This document shows, in pieces, positions 13,448-25,526 of a stretch of 64,000 bases of DNA; within the stretch, counting starts at the first letter, position 1, and the number at the start of each line of letters is the position of its first letter. The DNA is taken from the NCBI GenBank assembly GCA_039881145.1, contig JAYKKI010000014.1:3064001-3128000 (forward strand). Direction: 5' to 3'. The notes under the pieces were generated by a model. It ran no database searches and was not told the DNA's origin. It saw nothing but the letters and a program-made list of their open reading frames with translations. The DNA comes from Druceiella hillmani (lineage: Eukaryota > Arthropoda > Insecta > Lepidoptera > Hepialidae). A program made the translations under genes and the position numbers.

Positions 13448-14822
13448 TGTCCTCCATAACCTGATCATAGTTTCCGTATAGAGTTACAAATTAATACATG
13501 GTAGAAGAGTTTCAAAAGTATAACTCGTTCCTCGCGTTTTTAAGTTTTTTTTTATTATAATATTCCGAAGAAATTATTTACCACAAATCGACACTATATA
13601 ACTGTAATCCAGGCAAAATAACGGTAAAACAAATGAAAAGAATAAAAATTAAACCAAATAAAGTAGTTTATTAAAGAGCATGGTTAACAGAATCAAAGTC
13701 ATGTTTTTTATTTAGTAAAAATGTCAAAATTTACATTATGGACAGAGTACTGAGAAATTATTGGCCAAGAATCATTCACGCCAGTGTTCTTTCTTATAGT
13801 TGTCATTTAAATGTCGTGTATAAATAATCCATCAAGGGGCCGAACACGTGAGCAGATTACTTACACGCATACACAGTCCGCCTGTCCCAGCCATTTTTCT
13901 TACAAAGTCGTTTGACTTACAAACTTTCAATTGTGGTTTCAAAAATAAGTTAATATTTATACTTATACGGGAATGTGAGAATGCATAATTATACTAGTTA
14001 AAAACGACTTTTTTAGATTAAAATATTTTTATTCATTTAAAAATATTAATTGAAAAAACTTAGTGAATACGTAGATATATAGATTAGTAGAAATGCCACG
14101 TACCAATAAATATTTTTATAAATCGAAGCGTGTATTAAACTTGCGTTGTGCGGGTTCTTCTTGTACTTTTGTTTTTTTTTATAATTAGACACTAATGGCA
14201 AACATTAGTCTTCTCTTCTCTCTCTCTCTCTTCCCTCTGTCGGCTTTTTCAAATATTGGAAAACTGATCCACAGGTATGATAAACTCCCAATTGTTCGTG
14301 TCTTGCTATAAGATATTGACCAGAAATATAAATACACTCCATCAGAAGATACCTTTTACCATTTCTTAAAACGAAATAAGTTTTTCAAAGACTCGAACAC
14401 AGAAGTAAGGACTGTTGCTATAGAGCAGCGACAGTCTTGCGACCTATTTACTTCTTAAAAATACGAGCGGTTCTCAAGTGGAGAAAATGTTATATTCTTC
14501 AAGTGGCCATAAAAAGAAACTGAACCAATTTCATATAATATTTATAATATAAAGAATAAAATATATTCATCGTAAAATATTTAAGAAAACCCATATTAAT
14601 TTCATACACCATTTGCGTAAGGAGCCTTAATGGCTTAGGAACTTTATTAAGTGAATATTTAGTACACTTGTGTAACCTCTCAGCTTTTCTTCGGGAAATT
14701 CTCTTACGTGGATATTTAATTATCTAATGAGGTGGAGTTTTTTCCAGTAATAATATTAGCCAGTCAGAAATTCCCTTGACCACGATAAAAGTTTCGACTA
14801 TTTCTTGTTATGTGAGCACTAA

Positions 14823-14827
14823 ATATA

Positions 14828-14869
<42 letters not shown>
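14823..14869. repeat. (TA)n microsatellite
   Basis: TA run with one extra T near the left end. The flanks, 13450-15350, are AT-rich with a short CT run at about 14210-14236 and nothing else recognised. Confidence 0.95.
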
Positions 14870-14873
<4 letters not shown>

Positions 14874-15354
14874 ATTAAATATTTATTAAAAAGAAACTTA
14901 GTCCAAATTTTAATTCGGTTATGAAAAATTGTTAAGTTGATGTTCTATTTTTACTTTTTCATTTTATGTAACGCGAATAAAACAAACAATCCATTTGAAA
15001 TATTTTGTGAACTCCAACCACGAAATAACATTGTGTACTAACATTTCTACAAATAATAAAGAAAAATAAATAATCCGTTTAAAAAAATTCAATTAAATGT
15101 GAAATTAATTGAAATGGCACAACTATAAATGCGACATTATTAACATAATAAACCGAAATAAAATTGTCTTTGTATACATTATACTTTGTATAGTTCACTT
15201 AAATATTTTTTACGTGATAGTCCCACAAATAAACAAACATGCAAGTAACCCCTTGAGAAATATTCAATCACGAAAAAAGATATTATTTGGATTTTAATTA
15301 ATATTTACTCATAATGTTTTGCGTACTGTTCTAACAAACAGACAGACAGTAAAT

Positions 15355-16010
15355 TGACTGTAATTCAAGATATTTGCTACTAGTAGTTTTTATTTTGCAA
15401 AACCTGCTATTAGACTTCGGATATGGAGAACGGAACTCCTCAATGGTTAACAGCTAACCACTGGCAGCTACTATAATCGCTTCGTTTCTGTGTGTTGTTG
15501 GTGACCCTTTTAGACAAAACGGAAATTATCTATACGCTAGTGTTGGCGCGTGACTTTTTATATTTATGCAATATTCTAAGAAAGAAAATAATTTAATATT
15601 AGTTATAGTGTGATGATTAATATTATTAATCACTAAAAATTCTAAAATAAAATATACTCATCATCAGACCATGACTTGGTGGATGGTGTAGTTATTTTGC
15701 AAAGTAAAAACTACTAGTAGCAAATTTCTTTAATCACGTTTCTTCAATCCGTTAAGGAGTTTCATTATTCATCTCCAAAACTTCATCCATCAGATCCAGA
15801 TTTGGTAAGTGGTCCAGCTACTTTGCAAACTAATAACCTGTAGCAAATATCTTGAATTATACTTATTTTCTGCCATTCGTTAAGGAGTTCCATCGTTCAT
15901 TTCTGGACTTCACCGTCATATCATATTTAATTAGAACTACCTCTAAAGTGCCCTCTTTCAAATAAAAAGGAATCATCGAAATCGGTTAACTCAGTAAAGA
16001 ATTATTGATG
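15355..16010. repeat. Dispersed repeat family B with inverted internal copy
   Basis: Two tandem modules about 124 bp apart (from about 15690 and 15812) each carry TTTGCAAA, GTAGCAAAT.TCTT, GTTAAGGAGTT and CATC. A reverse-complement copy of the same module lies at 15355-15445, giving a foldback arrangement. The right end, CTTTCAAATAAAAAGGAATC (about 15955), is shared with the second family B locus near 37320. No coding capacity is seen. The element type is unassigned. Confidence 0.6.
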
Positions 16011-17727
16011 AACTTACAGAAAAAATTAAAATTACGACCAATTGAGAACCTACTGCTTTTTTCTTGGAGTCAGTTAAAAATACTAAAACTTTCTAAGTGT
16101 TGGAAAGAAAACTTAATTTTGCGGAATTTATTTTTCACGTCACATATAGGTTGTTAAAACGTTGATTCTGATTATACAGAACTATCAGAAAATTATTAGA
16201 TTTTTCATAATTAGTAAACAACAATACGTATATATTAAACATATAAACAGTAAAACCTACAGTATGCAAATTGTGCTTAATACGATTGTGCTTACTATAA
16301 TTCATACAACAGAAGTAAAATTTAGGTAATCATTTTATCTTGCATTAAATATAGTAAAAATAAATATATATTACTCGTGATTTCAAATTTCTACGCAAAA
16401 CCTAAGACGTTCAAAAATTATCTGTGACTAACTTCTCAAGGGTAAATTTTCATAATTCAGTATGATATGAACTTAGCTACAAATGCATCTATATCCTATT
16501 CTAAAAATTTTGAAAAAGTCGCAAGTTAATTCAAAAGAGGCGGAGACTGAAGTATATAACAGCCTTTATATATTTCTTGAGATAAAACTTGAAACAATAC
16601 ACCAATTAGTTATTTAATTATTTATCATAATAAATTATTTATCTAATATTTTATTTAATCACATTATTGGCATGTTTTAATAACATTATTGGATTCAAAG
16701 TAAAAATCAGCAATCACAATGACATTTGATACAAGTAACAAAAATGCATTTTACCAAATTTATTTTCATTTATCATAAATAAAATATACTGTATTAACAA
16801 TTTTATTAATCTATTAATCAATTTTATGTGACATTCATGGAAAATTTAATTTTGATTTATCTGTCAAAAATATACAAGCTGGATGAAGATTAAAATTTAG
16901 TAGTTGCGAATAATACAACAGGACATAAGGTTTTTTAACGACTAACGTTTAAATTATTCAAGCACAACGTCCTGAATTCCTAAGGATATAAAACAATTTA
17001 GCGAAAAAAAAGAAGGAAACAAAAATTGCAATATACGTACATCGAAGGGTCGCCTTTTTTACCCGTACAATTTTCCAAGAATAATTAATTTTTTGTAGGT
17101 TCCAATAAACCAAACCGCATATATATTTAAACCTTTAATATATTCTGATTAATCTACTTTATACGTACGTTGGAAGTCTCTAGAATTTTATAATTTTGAA
17201 TTGAGATTTTTTTTACATCCGCCATACGATCGCTGAAAAAGTTTTCACAAATCAAATAATTTGAATTTTCCCCTTAAGTAAATAAAAAAACAGTGTTCCA
17301 TAGTAAAATATAAAAAGTAGCACTCTTCCAGAATCGATTTGTTTGTCTGTTCGTTACGAAATTTATACTTGGAGACAATTTATATCTAAAGTTGAAATTT
17401 GACACATTTATGTAATTACAACGGTTTTCGCCTAGGATAAGAAATTAAACCTTTTTTAAAAGATGCATTGTACTTTTTTGTCATAGATTTCACAAAAATC
17501 ACTAAAAATACACATCACCGCATCCCTCTACGATCTCAAAAACTATCAATTATATAAATTAAAAAATAATATCAGAGATATTTATGATAAAATTGGACAA
17601 AGATTACAAGCATTACCTGCAAATATTTCATATATAACTATATCAATTTAAATTACAATCACAGTATTAGTGATACCACACGTATTACGATTGAGATAAA
17701 TATCTAACCGTTATTTATCATGTTTTA

Positions 17728-18117
17728 ATTACTGGTTAAATATTTACAACATTCACATGACATGGTTTATGCGAATGCTGGACATGCGACAAATTACTGG
17801 TTAAATATTTACAACATTCACATGACATGGTTTATGCGAATGCTGGACATGCGACGAATTACTGGTTAAATATATACAACATTCACATGACATGATTTAT
17901 GCGAATGCTGGACATGCGACGAATTACTGGTTAAATATTTACAACATTCACATGACATGGTTTATGCGAATGCTGGACATGCGACGAATTACTGGTTAAA
18001 TATTTACAACATTCTCATGACATGGTTTATGCGAATGCTGGATATGCGACGAATTACTGGTTAAATATTTACAACATTCACATGACATGGTTTATGCGAA
18101 TGCTGGACATGCGACGA
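17728..18117. repeat. Minisatellite, six 65-bp units
   Basis: There are exactly six head-to-tail units of 65 bases, each beginning ATTACTGGTTAAAT and ending in ATGCGACGA or ATGCGACAA, with breaks at 17793, 17858, 17923, 17988 and 18053. Units differ by only a few substitutions and there are no length changes, so amplification is recent or the array is being homogenised. 65 is not a multiple of three and no frame stays open. Direct repeats are contiguous without spacers, so it is not a CRISPR-like array. Confidence 0.95.
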
Positions 18118-18527
18118 ACAGGTAATACGATGAGCAGAAGACTCAAACGTTAGACGCACGTCACACTGGAGTTGTACAAACTTTACGTATGTTCCCATAT
18201 TTGTATGCATCTACAAAATGGAATACTTATGACGAAAGTTTGATTTACACTTGGTCGAATTTTATTTCCATTTTTCTGTTAAATAAAACAGACCAAGAAT
18301 GAAAGTAAGCAAGATTATATATTGCGACGTCCGTATCTCAAATATTAAGAGAATACTGTAAAGATACAAAAAGCTTCGTTTATCCATCGGTATAAAATCG
18401 TATGCACATACGACATTCGCTTCTTTATAATAATCAAGAACAAATACCAGTTGCTAATTAATAAAGTAAATATGTAAAATGAAATAAAATACTCTGTTTT
18501 AAACGCCAGTTAAGAAAAATCATTTAA

Positions 18528-18574
18528 AAAAAACAATGTTGGCAACCCTATATGGGTTGCCAAAATTGTTTTTT
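18528..18574. repeat. 47-bp imperfect palindrome
   Basis: The core GGCAACCC-TATAT-GGGTTGCC is a perfect 8-bp stem. After a 3-base mismatch on each side (GTT/AAA) it continues as AAAAAACAAT/ATTGTTTTTT. It is probably a hairpin or transposon-end remnant. GACGTTT motifs follow at about 18585 and 18605. Confidence 0.7.
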
Positions 18575-18664
18575 ACTATTGACGTTTTTATTTGACTATC
18601 GACGTTTCAAATATTTCCTTCCTTTATTGTTATTTACTAATTGAAAATCGATCTCACTTACTAA

Positions 18665-18786
18665 GTAGATGCGTTCAATTTATCGGCTCAAGAATATGCC
18701 ATGAATATACAAGTATTCAAAACAGTAATGGATGCAGTTAAAGGTCGAATTCATGCTATTCGACAAGCTCGTTCACCACTAGCATC
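18665..18786 (+). other. Candidate short exon or orphan coding fragment
   Basis: A plus frame opens after a stop at about 18660 and runs about 41 codons. Its codon content looks more protein-like than its surroundings; the middle reads AVKGRIHAIRQAR. It stops inside a strong donor-like GTGAGT just after CTAGCATC. An acceptor-like AG is present upstream but the pyrimidine tract is poor. I recognise no family. It could be a host exon, a transposon fragment or chance. Confidence 0.15.
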
Positions 18787-19407
18787 GTGAGTCAGCGTAT
18801 ATCGAGTACAAATAGACAATTATCTAAGTATATGGTTGTAGGGTTGGCACACGTGATAATAAATAACATTGTTTACGTAGTTGTTGACGCAGAGAACTTG
18901 AAGAATTACGAGAGTATGTGTAGCTCACAGAACATGAATTAATAACTCCCTTCTATTTTGAAAGTTTATTTATTGACCAACTGTATTACTGGTCTTCATT
19001 CTAGTAGCAATGATAATGGATGTATTTTGCTCGGCAACCTAACGCTGCTGACAAAACTCCGAGCTGTGACAAGATTTGGGACAAAATAAAGTTGTCAAGT
19101 TTATTTTTTAACATATTATTTAAAATATAGATTCGATTTGTATATTTTCTTTTATTTGAATTTTCCGTTAATTTCATGAGTCTCTAATACCGAAAAATAT
19201 TTTTTTCTTAGCAACTGAACACACAATTTTTCATTATAATATTAATCCAATTTTTTCACACCGTTTGACACCGTCTTTCCATAGTTATTATACTTTGACG
19301 AACTTTCTCCTTATGTCCGTCGCTAACTGCACCTAAATTGGAAGGAAAGAAATCCAAGTGAGAAACTCAAGTTCGTTAATGTTTTGTATTATGATATATT
19401 CAACATA

Positions 19408-20830
19408 ATGGAACGAAGAACAAAAGGTGTTTTTAGTACGGACAATTTAAAAGCAGCAATTGAAAAAGTAAGCAAAGGAAAGATGTTGCTAAAGGAAGCC
19501 GCGACAAGGTATTGTATTCCCACTAATACCTTATTTCAAAAATTGGAACTGGATCAAAAGGGGGAAAAGAATTCGAAATTTGGCCTATATCAGGTATGTC
19601 CATGAAAACGTTTCTACAGAATACGAGGATATCTTAGAATCCTACATCAAAGACTTGGTTAATAGACGCATGTCACTGACACAAAATTAATTTTTTAAAA
19701 CTGGCGTTTGACTTGGTTGTACATTTCATACTACCTCACCGTTTTAACATCCAGAAAGAAACACCTGGAAAACACTCTTATTACTAATTTATGAGAGTTC
19801 TTTATGTGAGGATAGTGGAATCCACGAGTTTGATGCATGCAGATAAATGTAATTTCACACCTTCAAATGTTTACAGCTGGGATGAAACTGGAATCACAAC
19901 TTTCGAAACGCATACAAAGGTCATGACATAAAGGTTGAATAAACAATGAGTTCTTTTTAAAGTAGTTAAAACGTTTCTAACAATTTGTATTCCAGTTTTG
20001 ATTTTACTAGATGAACACAGCAGTTATAAGGCTTTGAAAGTCATAAACTGGCGTAGAGATAACCATATTCAGAGGCAGAATTTAGTTATATCGACATTTG
20101 TCTTTAAAATAAATATATTGATTCGAATTAATTGTCAACTGATGTCACAAACATTCCAAGAGAGGAATCTGTAAGAAATACTACGAAAAATCCAACGATT
20201 TCGAATGTCACATTACCAAATGCCTAAGTTCTCTGCTTTCTAACATCCGGCAAGACACTTATTTTACTCATCTTGAGTTTGCTATTTCACGGAAATCATC
20301 GGACCCGTTGCACATTTTCTGACAGCTCTGGCCAAACTCAGACTTAGCCACAACTAGATCAAGTCAAATACTGCCACCTACATCACCATAGTCTTTCAGT
20401 AGCAAAAGACCAGAACTTACTCGTTATATTATTTTGAATATTTTGCCAACGGCACTGAAATTAAGTATCAAACTCGAAAATGTAAGTCTGAAAAGAATCA
20501 AATCCTCACTTCTTCTTCATGTAGAAAAATCTAGAAAATAAATAAAATGAGAAAAAATATCTAAGAAGAAAGAATTACGTTCTACATGAAAATAGAAATA
20601 AAGCAAAAAAAGATTAAAAAGCCCAGATACTTATCAACTAAAACAATCGTCAGAAACCAAATCCATCGTCAGAAGAATTCAAGAGACTTTCTGTGTCGTT
20701 TACTTTGAAATTCATGACGACGATTATATTCAATGTAACACATGCAAAGAATGGACATAGGATGCTTGTGCTGATATACTTAAGCGTTCCTAGTTATACA
20801 TTTGTGACCGATGTAGCCTTTTTTAAGCAT
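19408..20830 (+). pseudogene. Pogo-like (Tigger/CENP-B-type) DNA transposase, broken
   Basis: Decayed cut-and-paste transposase. From ATG 19408 the N-terminus (KGVFSTDNLKAAIEKV...KEAATRYCIPTNTLF) is a Psq/CENP-B-type helix-turn-helix, the DNA-binding domain of pogo-like transposases. After frame changes, SWDETGITT at 19875-19901 matches the region around the first catalytic Asp, and ILLLDEHSS near 20000-20020 matches the second (normally LLDGH). A C-terminal zinc finger is readable in one frame at 20692-20814: C near 20692, CNTC at 20734-20745, W at 20752, C at 20767 and CDRC at 20803-20814, with stops at 20758 and 20791. Many frameshifts and stops make it inactive. I could not find the terminal inverted repeats. 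Family assignment is from motif order; I am fairly sure of the pogo group, less of the subfamily. Confidence 0.7.
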
Positions 20831-21076
20831 GTTTGGACGCACATACCATATTACTACGTGTCACATTACTCTTTGCAAAAAAAAGTTATACCAATGTCTA
20901 ACCAATAATTTTAATTAGAAAATCTGCGTTTGGCTGCTGTTTTTGTCGAATTATTTAAATGTCTATGAATATCGCAATTCTCAGTAAAACATGTGGAAAC
21001 CTATCAGAATTTTTTTATTTTCTTGAAAACATAGGTTTTCGGTATTGTGGGACTTCTTCCTACACACACATATGAA

Positions 21077-21078
<2 letters not shown>

Positions 21079-21145
<67 letters not shown>

Positions 21146-21230
21146 GTAATGTACATATATACATGCACACATACACATACACACAAACACACACACACAC
21201 GCGCGCGAGCACACACACCCACACACGCAC

Positions 21231-21277
<47 letters not shown>

Positions 21278-21290
21278 CATATATATTATT
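21079..21290. repeat. Compound (TA)n-(CA)n-(TA)n microsatellite
   Basis: A TA run (21079-21142), a CA-rich run with GCGCGCG inside (21164-21256), then TA again to about 21290. The reading frames across it on both strands encode only Ile-Tyr or Thr-His/Cys-Val repeats. The following stretch, 21300-22590, is AT-rich with nothing recognised. Confidence 0.95.
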
Positions 21291-22599
21291 CTGGACTGTA
21301 AATGTCTAATAGATTTGATACTATCTAGAACACAGTTATATAGAAAATCCTGATAACTGATTTCTCTTGGTCCACACCAAAGTGTAATTTCAGAATAAAC
21401 TGTATCACCGTAAAGTCATTTGTATTTTTAGGGAGTGCGTTGCAATTTAAGTGCACAAAATTATTTTTTCACCAAGGAACGTCTTTATATATCAAACAGC
21501 ACGGAAACAAACACGGAAAAAACGCAAACATAAATTAACGTGAGCAAGAGCTGGATGAATTGTATTTCAAATGGTTCTCCCGTTTCATTATTGTTTCAAA
21601 TAAATTTACATCGTCCTTATTATTATAGTTAGTATGGCTTATTTTATATCGTAAACTGTGACAAAATTCTAAAACCCGTGTTAAAACTATTTCATACTGA
21701 CCACATAAGTATTTTCTTACCCAAAGTATAACTTGTCACTTTGGATATTACATCCGTATCTTTACTGATTTTGTTTGCACCATGTACCTGCATTACCAGG
21801 TCCTTTTAGCTAGTTTCCATTGATTGGTGATTTGTAGATAAACAGCGACACTTAATCGCCGTATTGTTTAGATTTGATACGATAATATACGACCCCTTAG
21901 ACCTACTACTTAACGTTGGAAACATTTCAAAGTACAATAAATATTATTTCGATTTTAACAGTATACCAACTTAAACGAAACTGAAATAAATACTTGACCA
22001 CATATCTTATAATTTATCCTGTCATTTAAAAATAATTCAATTATATAAAAATTACGGAACAATTATTCATCCATACTTAATATGAATAATTTTAATTGAT
22101 AACTTTAAAAGAAAAACAATATTTTGTTTTTTTGTGTGTTTATCAGCAGAATTGAAACTGAAGGATACTTTTACTTTGTGTTCGCTAAAAATATTACTTT
22201 TAAAATTGTAAACGGTCCAGTGTTTTAACGTTATGCCAAGACTAAATAATTGCTCTAAACGTCTTCGAAAACCTCTTCCACGTTAAAATGCACATATGAG
22301 TATCTTTTCTCTTTCCTATGGTGATTAAAAGAACTATTTGATCAAAATTACCAACCACTCACTCATTTCATGACCTTTTATTTGCGCTCATAGCAAAACA
22401 CAGAAACATATTAAAAAGAAAATCACATGAAGAAATAATCAAGAATAAATAAATTTTTGGTTTTGTGTAATTTTCTTTTTATAATTAATAAACAATTTAA
22501 TCACTCCGTCGTTTCAAGGCGTACCTTAAAAAGCATTAAATCTATTAAATTAAAATATGTTTCTCAGGTAAAAATTTCGGGATACTGAAAATTTATTTT

Positions 22600-23020
22600 T
22601 GATAAAAAGTAAAATTTTGAAAAACTCACGACGGTTGTAGCCATTGTAATTGAAAAACGATTAAATATTTTTTTGAAAACCCCCCGACTAAAATGAAGTC
22701 AGAACTTATTAATGTAATTACAAACCCAAGAAAATCCGTCAGGGCTGCCATTGCCATTTCCGTTCACAATAGCAATTACATTGTAGCAGCATAGAAAAGC
22801 TATTTGTGCACCTAAGAGAATATCAATTAGTCACGAGCTGATAAAACAGCAAAATCTTTGGCATGGACAGAGCATGGCAGCCCGACCGATTTTCTTGGGT
22901 TTGTAATTATATTAATAAGTTCTTACTTTCTTTTAGTCGTGGGGTTTTCAAATAAATTATTAAATCGTTTTTAAATTACAACGACTACATTCATCGTGGG
23001 TTATTTCAAAATTTTTAATT
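22600..23020. mobile_element. Foldback element with arms of about 150 bp
   Basis: The left arm (about 22600-22755) and right arm (about 22874-23020) are reverse complements with scattered mismatches. Shared strings include AACGATTAAATA/AACGATTTAATA, TTTGAAAACCCC.CGACTAAAA, AAGAACTTATTAAT.TAATTAC and AAACCCAAGAAAATC.GTC. The inner segment (about 22756-22873) is unique and noncoding. This geometry is that of a foldback or long-TIR MITE. I could not define the outer ends or a target duplication. Confidence 0.7.
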
Positions 23021-23164
23021 TTGCTATTTATTTTATACTATTTTCATTAAAACGTTTAAATCTGTCGTAGGCTTAATCAAAAATTTTAGTTTGCTTTTTA
23101 GTGTTAGCCTTAATAACTAAGGTTCTAAAAAAAACATTCATCAAAGAGCAAGCTTATGTGGCTC

Positions 23165-23590
23165 TTAGTAGAGTATGATTTGATCGTATCTAAGTCGGTC
23201 AAACAGTTTCGGAGAAAAATGGGAGCATTCGTTTGCAATAAAATGTTACAGCACCCCCTGGCGCGCTAACACCATAACACCTATCTAAAAATTATTGCCG
23301 ATAATCTCGAATATTTTGCAGAAATTCGTGTCTAAATCGGTTAAATTATTTTGGAGATAAATGGATACATTCGTTTGCAACAAAATGTTGCAGCGTCCTT
23401 TGATTAGCTAATACCATAACACCTAACTAAAAACCATCCCCGATTACTTCCAAATATTTTGCAGAAGACCGTGTCTAAATCGGTTAAACCGTTTTGGAGA
23501 TAAATTGGAGCATTAGACTGCACAGACAAAAAAAAAGAAACAACCTCTCAACCTAAACGCATATACCTCCTCCGTTCCGTTGTGGGTAAA
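23165..23590 (+). repeat. Dispersed repeat family A, about 2.5 modules of 143 bp
   Basis: Tandem modules start near 23187, 23331 and 23473, each with CTAA.TCGGT.AAA, TTTTGGAGA.AAATGG, GCA.CATTCGTTTGCAA, AAAATGTT.CAGC and ACCATAACACCTA. The unit ends with AACCTAAACGCATATACCTCC and GTTGTGGGTAAAAA. The same modules occur in reverse orientation at 63385-63905. It is noncoding and lies just to the right of the foldback element; whether the two belong to one transposon is open. It is set in DNA (23600-25090) where I see only AT-rich sequence and a moderately GC-rich unassigned patch at 24460-24730. Confidence 0.7.
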
Positions 23591-25093
23591 AACTTATATA
23601 TGACAGACTTGACTTATAATGCTAATGTCAGAATTATACGTACATATATTTAGAAAAAAATATAAATTAACTTTTCAAGTGAATAAAAGTAAAAATACTT
23701 CCTTTTCACTAGGCAATATTGGAAAATATTTTAAGAAAGATTATGCAACGTGAAAAATAATTTACAATAAAAATTTATCGATATTTTTATAAAACCTATT
23801 TTGTTCACGAAATAGTCATTATATTTCCTTAGATTAAAGATATTCAGACATGGTGTGTACATAAAGCCTTTATGGTAACAATTAATTAGATTAGCTAAAC
23901 TTCAACTTCTTGTAAAAAAATAAGTACTCTAAATTTTAACAGTAAATTCAACCCGTGTCCGTTCTTCTATTACCTTAGCTAAATTCAAACGCATTAAAAC
24001 GCAGATGATGTCTAACATAAACTAAAATTATTTCACTAGAAATGTTGTCGCTGATGATGACCAACCAACAACTAAACATGCCTTCTTGAATTACAAACAA
24101 ACACACATGCTTGCAGTCAATATATTATATATTTATGACGATATTTTAAAAAAAAACGAACAAAATTAAAAAAAAAATAAACAATTTAGTACTCCATTCA
24201 TCCGCCTCTCGTACATGATGCAGCTTGGTACGTGACAGTGCCAAACTCATAGAAGCTTCGCACGTTAGAGCAATTGACAGCCGACCGAACTAGAGAAAGA
24301 ATCGGCACGTTTTGATTAAAATTCACGAGACCCTGTATATAACATATTCAATGTGTCCACAAGAAATAAATTGCTTGAGATAAGTGAGGACGAGAATGCA
24401 AATAATATGTCTAGGAGACGTGTTGCTTTCTTTTATTTGAAGCTAGGGATCACGCCCCGTCTGCTGCTGCTGAAAGATGGATTGTCGTAATATATAATTT
24501 GCAGCCAACTTGAACCGTGCGTAGAAATATTTTAATTATGCTACTCCCCTGTAATCGCTATGAGCCTCCGCTTCGTTCGCCAAATAATATCAGTCGTTGG
24601 AGTCGGGAGTACATCAGCGGCAATGCTCGGAATGATCAATCAACATTAAGCGGGTCTGTCTCTACCTTGCTCCCTTTAAGCACCGCCGCCAACTAATGTC
24701 AACCCGACTTTTCGTTACTGGTCTACACTTACAAACTCCGTAGCATAATGATACACTCTATAATCTTCGTCAACAGAAATTTTCGGTTTTAACAGAATTT
24801 TCGAAATAGAAAACGTGTTCATCCTAAAATAAATTCAATAAATCCTAAAATAATTTTAAAAAAATTCATCCAATAGTAAAATTTATAAAAAACCTCAATA
24901 AAGAGGTACTAATCTCGCACATATTTTCCAAATCTGTTGTTAAAATTAAATTCAAAAAATAATTTTCATTCATTAGTACATACGGAAAATGAAAAAAAAA
25001 ACTACCAAACACGAGAAGGAGGCACTTTTAATATTCTGGGGTACATGGTATTACTATTAAATTACTTCCAAATATTATAATTTCACAATTTAA

Positions 25094-25099
<6 letters not shown>

Positions 25100-25144
<45 letters not shown>
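25100..25144. repeat. (TA)n microsatellite
   Basis: Uninterrupted TA run at the left border of the third family C copy. Confidence 0.95.
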
Positions 25145-25146
<2 letters not shown>

Positions 25147-25149
25147 GGA

Positions 25150-25515
25150 ATATTTCCAAAATTGTAAGATAATCGTTATACCTTTCTTACAACATTTGAG
25201 TAGGATTGTGAAAACTCTACTTTTCTCATAATATTAGGTTCAGTGGTTTCGAAAATAAGAAGGAAGGCGTATATTGTTTTCATATATTTCTCCGTATATC
25301 TTTGAAGATATAATGCCTAAAGTTACGACAAAAATTTTTTACAAACCCTTAAAACTAGTCCTTTTGAACTGTACCCCACATTTTATACGCAATTTAAAAT
25401 TTTTTTTCAACTACTCAATTTGTCGTTCAAAATTTTTTACATGAATATTTTTAGAATCATCTATTAAAATACATGCGGATTAATACACGTTATTATTATG
25501 CTAAATTTCAAGGTA
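25150..25515. repeat. Dispersed repeat family C, copy 3
   Basis: This has the block order seen at 4880 and 8350: TTAGGTTCAG, then TATATTTCTCCGTATATCTTTGAAGATATAATGCC, AACCCTTAAAACTAGTCC, GTACCCCACATTTTATAC and GTTATTATTATGCTAAATTTCAAG. It ends about 12 bases before recognisable LINE coding sequence, so it may be inserted into, or be an older neighbour of, that LINE. Confidence 0.55.
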
Positions 25516-25526
25516 CTACGTCAGAC

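Noticed and set aside
13299..13481. Reading frames made of Ile-Tyr repeats, also at 21.0-21.3 and 35.9-36.2 kb
   Set aside because: They are translations of TA microsatellites with no codon bias or flanking homology.
17728..18117. CRISPR-like array
   Set aside because: Direct repeats are contiguous with no unique spacers, in a eukaryotic setting.
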